DNA from: Perca fluviatilis
Lineage: Eukaryota; Chordata; Actinopteri; Perciformes; Percidae
Reading direction: 5' to 3'
DNA length: 64,000 bases
NCBI RefSeq assembly: GCF_010015445.1
Contig: NC_053118.1
Location: forward strand, 9,312,907-9,376,906
Part shown: one piece after another, positions 53,672 through 63,618 of the stretch
Layout of the letters: each line of letters begins with the position of its first letter
Position numbering within the stretch: the first letter of the stretch is position 1
Program-made: the position numbers and the translations under genes
The notes under the pieces: model-generated
What the model saw: only the letters and a program-made list of their open reading frames with translations
What the model was told of the DNA's origin: nothing
The model's database searches: none

Positions 53672-54340
53672 GGACAGCCTCAAGTACCTCACTGCACAAT
53701 TAAAGAAAATGTTGCATTTGGAAGTGGTTGGCTGGGTTTTTAATGCTGATTTAGGTTGTGTGGTCTTACATGAATTGCATGCTTGCTTTCCTCACGAGAA
53801 GCGACAGCTAAGGTCTGCAGCATGTGTGCTGCTACACGTAGATATCTCCCATACAGTAATTATATGTATGTATGTGAGATACATATATGATGTCCTCTCA
53901 CAGGATATACTGTATGCTTGCATCCTCGAGGCCTGCAGCAAGCTTGCTGCTACACATAGAGTTTTACACCGTTTAGCTGTTGTTCAACATGGGCCTTATT
54001 CTTGGTGTTGTGTACCGTTGTTTTGGGGGTTTCAGCATTGAGCTCCTGTTTCAGCTTAGCATGCTGCTTGGCTGATCCAGGGAGCATTATTAGAGCAGAG
54101 CCTTCAGCCCCACACATAACTGTATGTTCATGTGTTGCAGTAAATGGTTAAATCTATGACAAGAGTGTTCCTGACTGAGATGAAGCATTGGGTTAGTTCA
54201 CGCAGGACACGGAATTCATACGCCCACTAATTGAATTATCATTTCTATCAGTCACAAACCAATGACAGCCATTCTCACATAAAGGTGGTCCTTTTTAATG
54301 TCTCCCTACTCCTCACTGATCCCTATTACACTTATGCTGC
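53672..54340. other. non-coding; possible 3' part of DIRS/Ngaro-like relic
   Basis: Two related segments, GTCTGCAGCATGTGTGCTGC-TACACGTAG (53813-53842) and CCTGCAGCAAGCTTGCTGC-TACACATAG (53931-53961), form a direct repeat. DIRS-type elements have split repeats near the end; whether this is one is open. Confidence 0.35.
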
Positions 54341-54422
54341 AGTGCTACAGTGTTGTGTCTTGTGATCCCAGGTCTACAGTCTTCAGACTGGTGTACAGTG
54401 GAGTGGATAAGAGTGTAGCCCT

Positions 54423-54960
54423 TTGCCAGTCACCAAACTGCCCACCGCTGGAGCACTGGATGAGGTAGGCCAAGCATTTGCACGGCTGGCCAACACCCCA
54501 GTGTTCTCCAGATGTATTGGTGCCATTGATGGCTGCTATATCTGCAAAAAACACCCACAGGAGTCAGTGATAGTGACTACCCCTGCATTGAATGACCTGT
54601 GGCCATCATCACCCCATATAGAGAACCACTGGAAGGGAGGGTGCAGAGCTGCTTCAACTAGCATCATGCTTCCATTATAGAGCGGGCCTTTGGATTGCTG
54701 TTCTTAAGGCTCTGGAGGTCCACCACACCTTTGTCCCCTCAGTTATCACCACCTGTGCAGTGCTTCACAACAACTGCCTCACGGCGGGGGACATCCTGAA
54801 CCCAAAGAGGATGTCGGGGACATTGGTGTGGTTCAACCACGGCCAGTGAAGGGGGAACAAGGCGACATAGCCAGCGAGACCATTTGCACCCTGTGGCTCT
54901 GCAAGAACATGATTATCTGTAGACTTGGGGACATGAAGGCCTGGAACATGGGCCACCACA
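54423..54960 (+). pseudogene. PIF/Harbinger transposase remnant
   Basis: Reads VTKLPTAGALDEVGQAFARL then FSRCIGAIDGCYI, the conserved entry to the catalytic core of HARBI1-like nucleases (the aspartate of IGAIDG is the first DDE residue). A deletion joins this to TPYREPLEG-RVQSCFN, readable in a second frame near 54610-54657, then IIERAFG (54675-54695) and, in a third frame, LEVHHTFVPSVITTCAVLHN near 54713-54772 and LTAGDIL. The normal second catalytic region is missing. Several frameshifts and a stop make it inactive. Forty-four bases of this remnant recur in the hairpin element at 57204-57247. The partner protein remnant lies at 59880-60200 on the other strand. Confidence 0.72.
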
Positions 54961-55498
54961 CTTTATGATGAGCCGTGTGCCTTAAAGCCCTTTTTGTTAT
55001 AGTTATGCAATTTCTAAGTTCCTTTTTGTTTGTGTTGTTGCATTATGTTATAAAGAAAATCAATGGAAGTGATGTTGTGCTCTACCCAAGTTGTCATTCA
55101 TTATTCCATTTTTTTCCCAACATCTCCTTACCTGTTATGTATTTATATGTTGTGTATTTATTAATTTGCTTTGCACTCATGTTTTGACAGTCTATGCTTT
55201 TGCAAATAAATAAGAAATGTTTGAGTTGTGCAACACTCCTGTCCTTGGAACCTTACTCTGAAAGATAATGTTAATTACAGTACGTGACAGACCCAGGATT
55301 TGAAGAACACTGATTCAAGACTGGTTTACACAATTTCATTGGATGATGACAGACAAATATAACAAAGGTGTTCCACAACTTTAACTCAAAATGAAGTACT
55401 TCTTGACATAACTTAAATCGGTTTCATAACATAAAATAAATTTGAAAATTGTTTGCAGACTAATTCTTCGAATAAATCCAAAAACCGCTGAGAGTTGG
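54961..55498. other. non-coding, inside Harbinger relic
   Basis: Lies between the transposase remnant and the hAT insertion. AT-rich, no motif. Confidence 0.45.
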
Positions 55499-55506
55499 CC
55501 TGCGTG
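55499..55506. repeat. hAT target site duplication (left), CCTGCGTG
   Basis: Identical to 59865-59872. Eight bases is the hAT duplication length. Confidence 0.85.
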
Positions 55507-55739
55507 CAGTGGTGCAAAAAGTGGGTATGCGCTATATGCGGCGCATAGGGGCGCCAAAGCGATGAAAAAAAATAAAAAATAAAGTGTAGCTGCTTTTGTG
55601 CGTTTCTCAATCATTTCTGCATTTCCTCAATGTTACATGACATTGTAGAGACTAACGGGCTAGAGTAGGCGCCCTATCTCATAAGATTCCATCATAGAAT
55701 GTTGACAGACTGTAGAAGAGGAAACTTTGGGCGCTCCCT

Positions 55740-55795
55740 ACTATGGCCACGCCAAGACCCGGGCTAGAAGGGCGGGTCTTGGGGTGGCCATAGTG
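55740..55795. repeat. short inverted repeat within hAT-like element
   Basis: ACTATGGCCACGCCAAGACC on the left and GGTCTTGGGGTGGCCATAGT on the right, one mismatch, with a spacer of about 15 bases. Confidence 0.85.
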
Positions 55796-56424
55796 AGTTG
55801 TCGACTATGGAAAAAGATGGATTAAGCAAAAAAGCTGTCGGGGGCTAAAAATTGAAAAAGAAAGGAGATAGCATGTCAAGGGATGCAACAGCAGTTAAAT
55901 AAGTGGATGGTGAAAGGCAACAGGTAGGATTTAAAGTGTGACGTCTGTGCTTGGAGGCTTGCAAATATTCATGATAACAGACTAGCTGCGTTTGCTAACA
56001 CTGGGAATGTAGCAGCCAGATGGTGGTTCACAGCTATCTTAGAATTATGCAAAACCGAGGTTGCTGAGCTGAAAACTGGAAAATATAAGGTAGCATGTAC
56101 AATAAATGACAAGAATCTGGAAAACATAACTTATACAATAACTTTGGTTTACCATGGAATCATGCATATATTTTGTTTTACCATTAGCTGTCAGACATAT
56201 ACAGGCTATAGTTACATCTGTTGGGTGACATGGAAGCTGTATAGGGTCACATCTCTCTTTAAAGGTCTGTGCTAAGTGGCTCTCCATATTTGTACTTTTT
56301 AAAATCCAACATGTGAATGTAATTTCAATAGCAGTGCAACCTTACTGCATATTAGTTGTCTTATCTGATTCCATCACTAGGCTGATTTAAGAATTTAATT
56401 TAGGCTGCTGTATTTAACAGTGAG

Positions 56425-57437
56425 TTAAAGTGATGGTTCGGAGTAATTCACCCTAGGGTCCTTTGCACCATGACCTCGAGCCAAACACCCCCCCAGAAGC
56501 TTTTTTCACCTGGGTCTAACATTGGGAGAGTTAGCGTAGAGTAGCGTTATCAGCTGAATAGCTTAGCGCAGGGGCTAATGGACCCACATTTATATCTTGT
56601 AAGTTACCCCACTAATAATGCCTGAAATGATACCAAACGCCTACAAGTAGTACAAATAGGTTATGCTCTCATAAAACGATGGATTGGAAAGTTTGTAAGT
56701 ACACCAGAAGTTTATGTAAATAACACTTGCCTGCTGGCTTCTGCTCTCTGCTGCTGCTGCTGCTACCTGCAGTTAGACGAGTGCTTAGGGCCGTCTACAA
56801 ATTACTACACCGAAAAGAGATACAACAAAAATATTTATTAATTTAATGATTAAATAAGGTAATGTCTCCAAACTTACCTCAATTATTACTTGTCTCCTGC
56901 TATACTACAGCACTTACTTAAAAAAAAAAGTTACATTAAAAAATATTTTTCTTGCACCTCTTTTCGGTGTTGTAATTTGTAGATGTCCCTAAGCACTTGT
57001 CTTACAGCAGCAACAACAACAGCAGAGAGCAGAAGCCAGCAGGCAAGTGTTATTTACATAAACTTCTGGTGTACTTACAAACTTTCCAATCCATCGTTTT
57101 ATGAGAGCATAACCTATTTGTACTACTTGTAGACGTTTGGTATCATTTCAGGCATTATTAGTGGGGTAACTTACAAGATATAAATGTGGGTCCATTTAGC
57201 CTAAGTTGAAGCAGCTCTGCACCCTCCCTTCCAATGGTTCTCTATATTATTCACTAATAATGCCTAATAATACAAACGTGGGTCCATTAGCCCCTGCGCT
57301 AAGCTATTCAGCTGATAACGCTACTCTAGCTAACTCTCCCAATGTTCGAACCAGGTGAAAAAAGCTTCTGGGGGGGTGTTTGTCGAGGTCATGGTGCAAA
57401 GGACCCTAGGGTGAATTACTCCGAACCATCACTTTAA
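56425..57437. mobile_element. TTAA-flanked long-hairpin element, family Z
   Basis: TTAA at 56425-56428 and 57434-57437. The arms begin AGTGATGGTTCGGAGTAATT and are near-complete inverse copies for over 350 bp, including CACCATGACCTCGAGCCAAA, GATACCAAACGCCTACAAGT and ATGGATTGGAAAGTTTGTAA. The transcript would form a very long hairpin. The right arm has an extra segment of about 95 bp (57195-57290) between two copies of GTGGGTCCATT; this extra segment includes the transposase-derived 44 bp at 57204-57247. No transposase of its own. Confidence 0.85.
57204..57247 (-). other. 44-bp PIF transposase fragment captured in hairpin element
   Basis: AGTTGAAGCAGCTCTGCACC and the following 24 bases are the reverse complement of 54616-54659 with one mismatch. 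In the transposase remnant this stretch encodes YREPLEGRVQSCFN. Confidence 0.88.
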
Positions 57438-58036
57438 TTTCATTCAGGTGTGAGGATGGTGGCTCAGGAAAGACAAGGGAAGGCAAGGGGAGCCACTTGA
57501 TACCACCAGATTTCTTTCTTAATATTATTAATATCGAACAACTAATGAAAAATCTATTATGATGTTGTTTGACTATATGTCTTAGTGGAGAAGAACACAG
57601 GCAAGGAGTGAATGAGACAGGCATGAAGTCGGCGATGACATCACGTAGAGATGAGACCAGTGATGACATCAGGTATTAGTTAGACCACACAAAACTAAAT
57701 GTCCAGTATGGTTTGAAGTTCTGTTGACCAACGTATTCACTGTGTCCTTTTTTGGGGGAAAATAGTGCAGACAGAGATGGAAAATATAACTATTAGCCTA
57801 CGTCTGACAGCGGGGACGTAGTAAACAAATCAAAACGCAAATTTAAACATCCGCAACGCATATGCTTGAATGCCATCAATGATGATTTATTTATTGTAAT
57901 GAAAATACAGTACAAGAAAAAAGTGGGCTACAATAATGTAGTTGCCACGGGGGTAACCAGGGATGATGATTAGGTTGCCACTTGTCACAATTTGGTTGCC
58001 AAGGGCAACCGTTAATGTTGAGCCCGTATTTATATA
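57438..58036. other. hAT-like element, non-coding interior
   Basis: No transposase motif recognised; GATGACATCA occurs twice (57631 and 57661 region). Confidence 0.45.
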
Positions 58037-58038
58037 TA

Positions 58039-59668
58039 CAGTGCCTTGCGAAAGTATTCGGCCCCCTTGAACTTTTCGACCTTTTGCCACATTTCAGGCC
58101 TCAAACATAAAGATATAAAACTGTAATTTTTTGTGAAGAATCAACAAAAAGTGGGACACAATCATGAAGTGGAACGAAATTTATTGGATATTTCAAACCT
58201 TTTAAACAAATAAAAAACTGAAATATTGGGCGTGCAAAATTATTCAGCCCCCTTAAGTTAATACTTTGTAGCGCCACCTTTTGCTGCGATCACAGCTGTA
58301 AGTCGCTTGGGGTATGTCTCTATCAGTTTTGCACATCGAGAGACTGACATTTTTGCCCATTCCTCCTTGCAAAACAGCTCGAGCTCAGTGAGGTTGGATG
58401 GAGAGCGTTTGTGAACAGCAGTTTTCAGTTCTTTCCACAGATTCTTGATTGGATTCAGGTCTGGACTTTGACTTGGCCATTCTAACACCTGGATATGTTT
58501 ATTTGTGAACCATTCCATTGTAGATTTTGCTTTATGTTTTGGATCATTGTCTTGTTGGAAGACAAATCTCCATCCCAGTCTCAGGTCTTTTGCAGACTCC
58601 ATCAGGTTTTCTTCCAGAATGGTCCTGTATTTGGCTCCATCCATCTTCCCATCAATGTTAACCATCTTCCCTGTCCCTGCTGAAGAAAAGCAGGCCCAAA
58701 CCATGATGCTGCCACCACCATGTTTGACAGTGGGGATGGTGTGTTCAGGGTGATGAGCTGTGTTGCTTTTACGCCAAACATAACGTTTTGCATTGTTGCC
58801 AAAAAGTTCGATTTTGGTTTCATCTGACCACAGCACCTTCTTCCACATGTTTGGTGTGTCTCCCAGGTGGCTTTTGGCAAACTTTAAACAACACTTTTTA
58901 TGGATATCTTTAAGAAATGGCTTTCTTCTTGCCACTCTTCCATAAAGGCCAGATTTGTGCAGTATACGACTGATTGTTGTCCTATGGACAGAGTCTCCCA
59001 CCTCAGCTGTAGATCTCTGCAGTTCATCCAGAGTGATCATGGGCCTCTTAGCTGCATCTCTGATCAGTCTTCTCATTGTATGAGCTGAAAGTTTAGAGGG
59101 ACGGGCCGGTCTTCGTAGATTTGTAGTGGTCTGATACTCCTTCCATTTCAATATTATCGCTTGCACAGTGCTCCTTGGGATGTTTAAAGCTTGGGAAATC
59201 ATTTTGTATCCAAATCCGGCTTTAAACTTCTCCACAACAGTATCTCGGACCTGCCTGGTGTGTTCCTTGTTCTTCATGATGCTCTCTGCGCTTTACACGG
59301 ACCTCTGAGACTATCACAGAGCAGGTGCATTTATACGGAGACTTGATTACACACAGCTGGATTCTATTTATCATCATTAGTCATTTAGGTCAACATTGGA
59401 TCATTCAGAGATCCTCACTGAACTTCTGGAGAGAGTTTGCTGCACTGAAAGTAAAGGGGCTGAATAATTTTGCACGCCCACTTTTTCAGTTTTTTATTTG
59501 TTAAAAAAGTTTGAAATAGCCAATGAATTTCGTTCCACTTCATAATTGGGACCCACTTGTTGTTGATTCTTCACAAAAAATTACAGTTTTATATCTTTAT
59601 GTTTGAGGCCTGAAATGTGGCAAAAGGTCGAAACGTTCAAGGGGGCCGAATACTTTCGCAAGGCACTG
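58039..59668 (-). mobile_element. full-length Tc1-type transposon (1.63 kb)
   Basis: Flanked by TA (58037-58038, 59669-59670). TIRs of about 215 bp start CAGTGCCTTGCGAAAGTATT at both ends, with around a dozen mismatches between them by eye. Each TIR carries inner and outer related blocks, as in the IR/DR class. A single transposase gene lies between, on the minus strand. Confidence 0.95.
58258..59277 (-). CDS. Tc1-family transposase, full length, catalytic Glu replaced by Lys
   Basis: 339 codons, the usual Tc1 length (about 340), with no internal stop. It opens with MKNKEHTRQVRDTVVEKFKA and two helix-turn-helix DNA-binding regions (residues 10-50 and 70-115, GYKMISQALNIPRSTVQ; RTTISRILHKSGLY) that would bind the TIRs, with GRVARRKPF as a nuclear-localisation-like basic stretch between them and the catalytic core. 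The DDE core has D at about 152 in VLWSDETKIE and D243 in QQDNDPKHK. The third residue, 35 positions after D243 and normally E in NPIENLW, is lysine (K278; AAG on the minus strand at 58446-58444). The enzyme cuts and pastes the element at TA sites, requiring all three acidic residues, so this protein may bind ends but should not catalyse. Stop TAA at 58260-58258 near the inner edge of the left TIR. Confidence 0.95.
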   Translation of the reverse strand: MKNKEHTRQVRDTVVEKFKAGFGYKMISQALNIPRSTVQAIILKWKEYQTTTNLRRPARPSKLSAHTMRRLIRDAAKRPMITLDELQRSTAEVGDSVHRTTISRILHKSGLYGRVARRKPFLKDIHKKCCLKFAKSHLGDTPNMWKKVLWSDETKIELFGNNAKRYVWRKSNTAHHPEHTIPTVKHGGGSIMVWACFSSAGTGKMVNIDGKMDGAKYRTILEENLMESAKDLRLGWRFVFQQDNDPKHKAKSTMEWFTNKHIQVLEWPSQSPDLNPIKNLWKELKTAVHKRSPSNLTELELFCKEEWAKMSVSRCAKLIETYPKRLTAVIAAKGGATKY

Positions 59669-59864
59669 TATGTACATATATACCATATCATTATTTATAA
59701 TTATGGTAGGCCTACAGTGGCTGATATACTTTAAAATAAACCTTTATTATTTAAAGCCCATACATGATGATGTCCGGGACACTTATTTATTTATTTATCT
59801 TTTGGGGGGGGAGTGCCAAAATTGTTGCTGCATACCCCTCTGACACTGGGTAGTTGCGCCCCTG

Positions 59865-59872
59865 CCTGCGTG
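59865..59872. repeat. hAT target site duplication (right), CCTGCGTG
   Basis: Identical to 55499-55506; Harbinger relic sequence resumes here. Confidence 0.85.
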
Positions 59873-59879
59873 GTCTGCA

Positions 59880-60200
59880 ACCTCTGCTCCTCCTTTTCTG
59901 CCTTCTCCTTCAAGTCCAACTGTGGCACGCTATCTCTTTTTGTTGAGGGTAGAGGTGGATGGCATCATCCACGTATGTGATAAAGCCACCAATTGGGCCA
60001 GGCTGTGCAGCATCCTCTTCCTCCTCACATGCCTGGCTACAAGTAGCGGCTCCAGCTCCAGCAGATGATGAGCCACTACCACTGGAGGCCACATCAGCCA
60101 GGAGCTAACTCTTTTACCCAATCAGGGCTGGGGGCTCAATAGAGGGCTGTCTCCCGATGGCCTCATGCATCAGGGAAAACCATGGCCAGCGTGGCTGCTG
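59880..60200 (-). pseudogene. Harbinger Myb/SANT-like protein remnant
   Basis: On the minus strand from about 60200: PRWPWFSLMHEAIGRQPSIE then PPALIG, the C-terminal edge of a Myb/SANT-like DNA-binding domain of the kind encoded by the second gene of Harbinger elements. Two stops (TAA, TAG) follow, then in the same frame SGSGSSSAGAGAATC, an acidic EEEEDA, and HLYPQQKEIA, and a final stop; after it another frame reads a short charged helix (LKEKAEKEEQRLQ). Such proteins help bring the transposase to the element ends. Orientation is convergent with the transposase remnant at 54423-54960, the usual Harbinger layout. Degraded; no function expected. Confidence 0.5.
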
Positions 60201-61645
60201 ATTCTGATCATGGAAAAAAAACAGTCACACATGCTTTACATCACTAAAGTACAACAGCATCCATCCAAATTCTAATCAATGAATTAAACATTTTATTTTG
60301 TGTGTGTGTGTGTGTGTTTTGCAACATTTTAGCAGGTGGCATATAATTCAGCTGACAGAAGGAAAAGTGCCAATCATTTCCAAATTCAGATTAAACGCAA
60401 ACAGTTGATTCAACTGCAATTCAGAATTCACATTTGTGAAAATGAGGTGGTGCCGAGGCTAGTGAAATTAGTCCTGTTTCAATCTTGTGTCTCCTCTAGA
60501 CCTTCGCCCTTTATTGTCAAGGGCAGGGGTACAATTTACTTTGTTATTAGTGTGTATGTGGCTTTCTTCTTTCAGCTCAGCAAATCACTACTTTCATCGC
60601 TCCGCTCAGCTACTTATGAAGCAGTCCTCTAGCACTCTCCTCTGGCTCTGATTTGAGCGAATGAATTGACACAACACGACCATCGGTAGAATACCAATTG
60701 GCAAACAACTGTGTTGGCTTGTTAGTGTGTTTGTGTGTGAGTGTGTGTCTGTAGTTATAGCATTCATTACATGTTTTTAGTGCTATTATCCTGTTGCTGT
60801 GTTTGTTCTTCCATGTATTTCCATCACAGTGTCCCCTCTGACCTCAGCAGTGGGTGTTTTTGTGCATTTACTTTAACATAATTAACCCATGAGTGTCTTT
60901 CTGCCTGTGTTTTGGATGTGAATGCGTGCATCGACTGCTGATCCACACACATTACGTCCAGGTACACATACAGCAGGTCCACTGATTATTTTTCCACTGC
61001 TGTAAATCTCTGCTGATTAAGACTGATGAATTAATTAGCACTCTTGTAAACAATTGGTTTGTTTGGGCAAGGGTTGTACAGAATTTAAAGACCTTCTGTC
61101 AACCTCATTTAAGAAGTAACTGGCTGGTCTGTGGTCTACCTGGAATGTTAATGATCCCACAGAGTTCCCCCGGTGGCATCCACTCACAGCGTTTTGCACA
61201 TAACAACAAGACCGCGTATGGTCAATGTGCTTAATTGTGCCCAAATTGTTAGAGGGATAGCAAGAGGTGGTGTCTATAATGTAAATTCCTGGATATTAAA
61301 TGTTCATCTGTAGTTGTCTCAATAATACTTGTTGTTAAAGTGTACTGAAGTAGCATATCATAGATATGCTTGAGGCAAATAATTGAGGAATGCTTTAATT
61401 TCATGACTTCAACAATGAACAATGAAAATGAAATTATGCTTTTTTTTCCAGCAACTTGTTTTTCTGGATTACTCATCTAAAGTGTGTCATCAATGTTACT
61501 TTGTTCAACAGACCAGGCCTAGATTGCAACCAATGACAATAAAATGTTGGTCTTGAAGAGCCGCAGCATTTATTCATGGAAACACTGAAATCTACACGGT
61601 ACTTCTTTTGTTTAACAATATATTTATTAGAATTTTTCTTTTACA
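60201..61645. other. non-coding, no gene seen
   Basis: GT tract at 60299-60317. From 60860 to 61050 the sequence is of balanced composition without recognisable repeats (TTTACTTTAACATAATTAAC, GATTAAGACTGATGAATTAA) and could hold a conserved non-coding element; speculation only. Confidence 0.4.
60299..60317. repeat. (GT)n microsatellite
   Basis: About 9 GT units. Confidence 0.9.
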
Positions 61646-61647
61646 TA

Positions 61648-62182
61648 CAGTACAGGCCAAATGTTTGGACACACCTTCTCATTCAATGTGTTTCTTTATT
61701 TTCATGACTATTTACATTGTAGATTTTCACTGAAGGCATCAAAACTATGAATGAACACATATGGAATTATGTACTTAATAAAAAAGTGTGAAATAACTGA
61801 AAACATGTCTTATATTTTAGATTCTTCAAAGTAGCCACCCTTTGCTTTTTTTGATAACTCTGCAAACCCTTGGTGTTCTCTCAATGAGCTTCATGAGGTA
61901 GTCACCTGAAATGGTTTTACCTTCACAGGTGTGCTTTGTCAGGGTAAGTTAGTGGATTTTTTTCCCCTTATTAATAAAAAAGCAAAGGGTGGCTACTTTG
62001 AAGAATCTAAAATATAAGACATGTTTTCAGTTATTTCACACTTTTTTGTTAAGTACATAGTTCCATATGTGTTCATTCATAGTTTTGATGCCTTCAGTGA
62101 GAATCTACAATGTAAATAATCATGAAAATAAAAAGGAAACGAATTGAATGAGAAGGTGTGTCCAAACTTTTGGCCTGTACTG
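61648..62182. mobile_element. Tc1-type MITE, copy 2 (535 bp)
   Basis: TA at 61646-61647 and 62183-62184. TIRs as in 18856-19395 (CAGTACAGGCCAAATGTTTG). The middle, GATAACTCTGCAAACCCTTG to TAAGTTAGTGG, is the reverse complement of the middle of copy 1, so the two copies lie in opposite orientation. No coding part. Confidence 0.9.
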
Positions 62183-62184
62183 TA

Positions 62185-62689
62185 AATGTGTACATGCATA
62201 TACAACCAACGACATAAATGTCAGACATAAAATCATTGTTTGTACATATATATATAAATTATAAAAGGATTACTCAGTCCTCCTCTTCATCGTCTGTTAG
62301 ATCCATTCATTTCACAAAAAACAGTGAAAGGAAAAGTCCCACCCACAGGAGACGAGTAAAGGAGTCTAGGAAGAGAGGAGTCAAGGAAACAGGCATTTAA
62401 CAAAATGAGACATCCTTTCCTCTTAGCTGTCATTTCTAAGCAACGTCAATTAAATATGATGTGTGGAACGGCTGCATCATCTGTCAGTTGTCTGGTCATA
62501 CACTGGATTTTATGTTCTCTGTGAGACGAGCATAGCAGTGTTCATGACAACTTCTCTATGCACTTTTAATTTAATTCGCATTTTTATTTCTTGTAACACA
62601 CACACACACAGCGAGTTAGAGCATTAAGAATAATAACTGTGTAAAAATAGTCTATATCCACGACGTTGCTCAATACGGCGCCTCTGACG
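62185..62689. other. non-coding, no gene seen
   Basis: Nothing recognised beyond a short CA run near 62597. Confidence 0.5.
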
Positions 62690-62765
62690 ACTGTGATTGG
62701 TTAAAAGAAGTGCCTAGACCCTCCGCAGCAGCATGTGGAGGAAGGTCTGGTGATGCGAGACTAGT
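62690..62765. repeat. MITE family A, terminal fragment
   Basis: GACGACTGTGATTGGTTAAA, then GTGGAGGAAGGTCTGGTGAT and GCGAGACTAG. Confidence 0.65.
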
Positions 62766-62892
62766 GTAACAACAACCTGTTTGAACATTTTTAGGCTAAA
62801 TGCACCTTTTTTTAAACACATACAGTACGCACACAGAGCAAATGAGAACATCGACAATAAAAACCGTAAGTCCCTTTAAACATTTCATTCAA

Positions 62893-63360
62893 ACACACCA
62901 ACCCGTTCTCACTCCAAACTCGTAAAATAAAGACGCTTGGGCTGTGGCTCTCAACGTCAGATACGACGCAAAAAGCACCCTTCAGTGTGTGTAGGACGCA
63001 CCGGGCAGAGCAGCAGCTCCGCGGTGCTTCAAGATGATGTAGAGCGACAACGGTAGCGAGTAGTACAAAAGCCCGAAATTCCACGTAGGGTGGCGATTGG
63101 GTCAAACAGCACAGGACTTTAACCACGGAGACCTTTGTGTCCTTTTCCTAAACCTAACTGTCCCGATCTTGTCCCGTGTGTCACGGAAATGTAACTTTTA
63201 TATCCCACCCACAATCTTTTCCTTAACCTAACTGCGTCAAAAGTGACGCCAATAGTCCTGACCCAGCGAGTTTAGATATGGCGCTAAAGGAGACTTGTAG
63301 CGTTAATAACAACGCCAAAGGCGCCTGACCAAGCATCCGTATTTTACCCGATGGGAGTGA
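62893..63360. mobile_element. non-autonomous TIR element with tRNA-like core (family T, copy C)
   Basis: Left end CCAACCCGTTCTCACTCC, right end inverted CAACACATTCTCACTCCC; AAACTCGTAAAAT and its inverse ATTTTACCCG lie just inside. The interior carries GGGTGGCGATTGGGTCAAAC, ACAGGACTTTAACCACGGAG and CTTTGTGTCC, the tRNA-like block, at about 63087-63143. Diverged from copies A and B. No transposase; the target duplication is unclear. Confidence 0.6.
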
Positions 63361-63552
63361 GAATGTGTTGAACATACACACACATACACACAGAGCAGCA
63401 GCAAGTGAGTACGCTAAGAATAACAACTGTACTTAATTCAGTGACTGTGTCAGATCTGCCCAAGTAACAAAGATCACCAAGTCAAGAATTTGGGAAATGC
63501 AATATGCCAGAATTCAACGTCAGAGACAAATAGGTCACGCGCGCGCACGCAC

Positions 63553-63553
<1 letters not shown>
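63361..63553. other. non-coding
   Basis: Nothing recognised. Confidence 0.5.

Positions 63554-63614
<61 letters not shown>
63554..63614. repeat. (CA)n microsatellite, about 30 units
   Basis: Longest dinucleotide tract in the window, uninterrupted; it generates a spurious Thr-His frame. Confidence 0.96.

Positions 63615-63618
<4 letters not shown>

Larger units (their letters stand above)
55507..59864. mobile_element. hAT-like element, degraded, host to two further insertions
   Basis: Bounded by the perfect 8-bp duplication CCTGCGTG. Ends CAGTGGTGCAAAAAGTGGGT and, inverted, CAGGGGCGCAACTACCCAG: an imperfect 12-bp TIR of hAT type. A short stretch near 55826-55860 reads KKLSGAKN then KRKE on the plus strand, like the N-terminal motif of some fish hAT transposases. 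No other transposase part remains. Without the nested elements at 56429-57433 and 58039-59668 it is about 1.7 kb. It interrupts the PIF/Harbinger relic. Confidence 0.75.

Noticed and set aside
58495..58753. Plus-strand frames opposite the Tc1 transposase
   Set aside because: Antisense shadows of the intact transposase gene.
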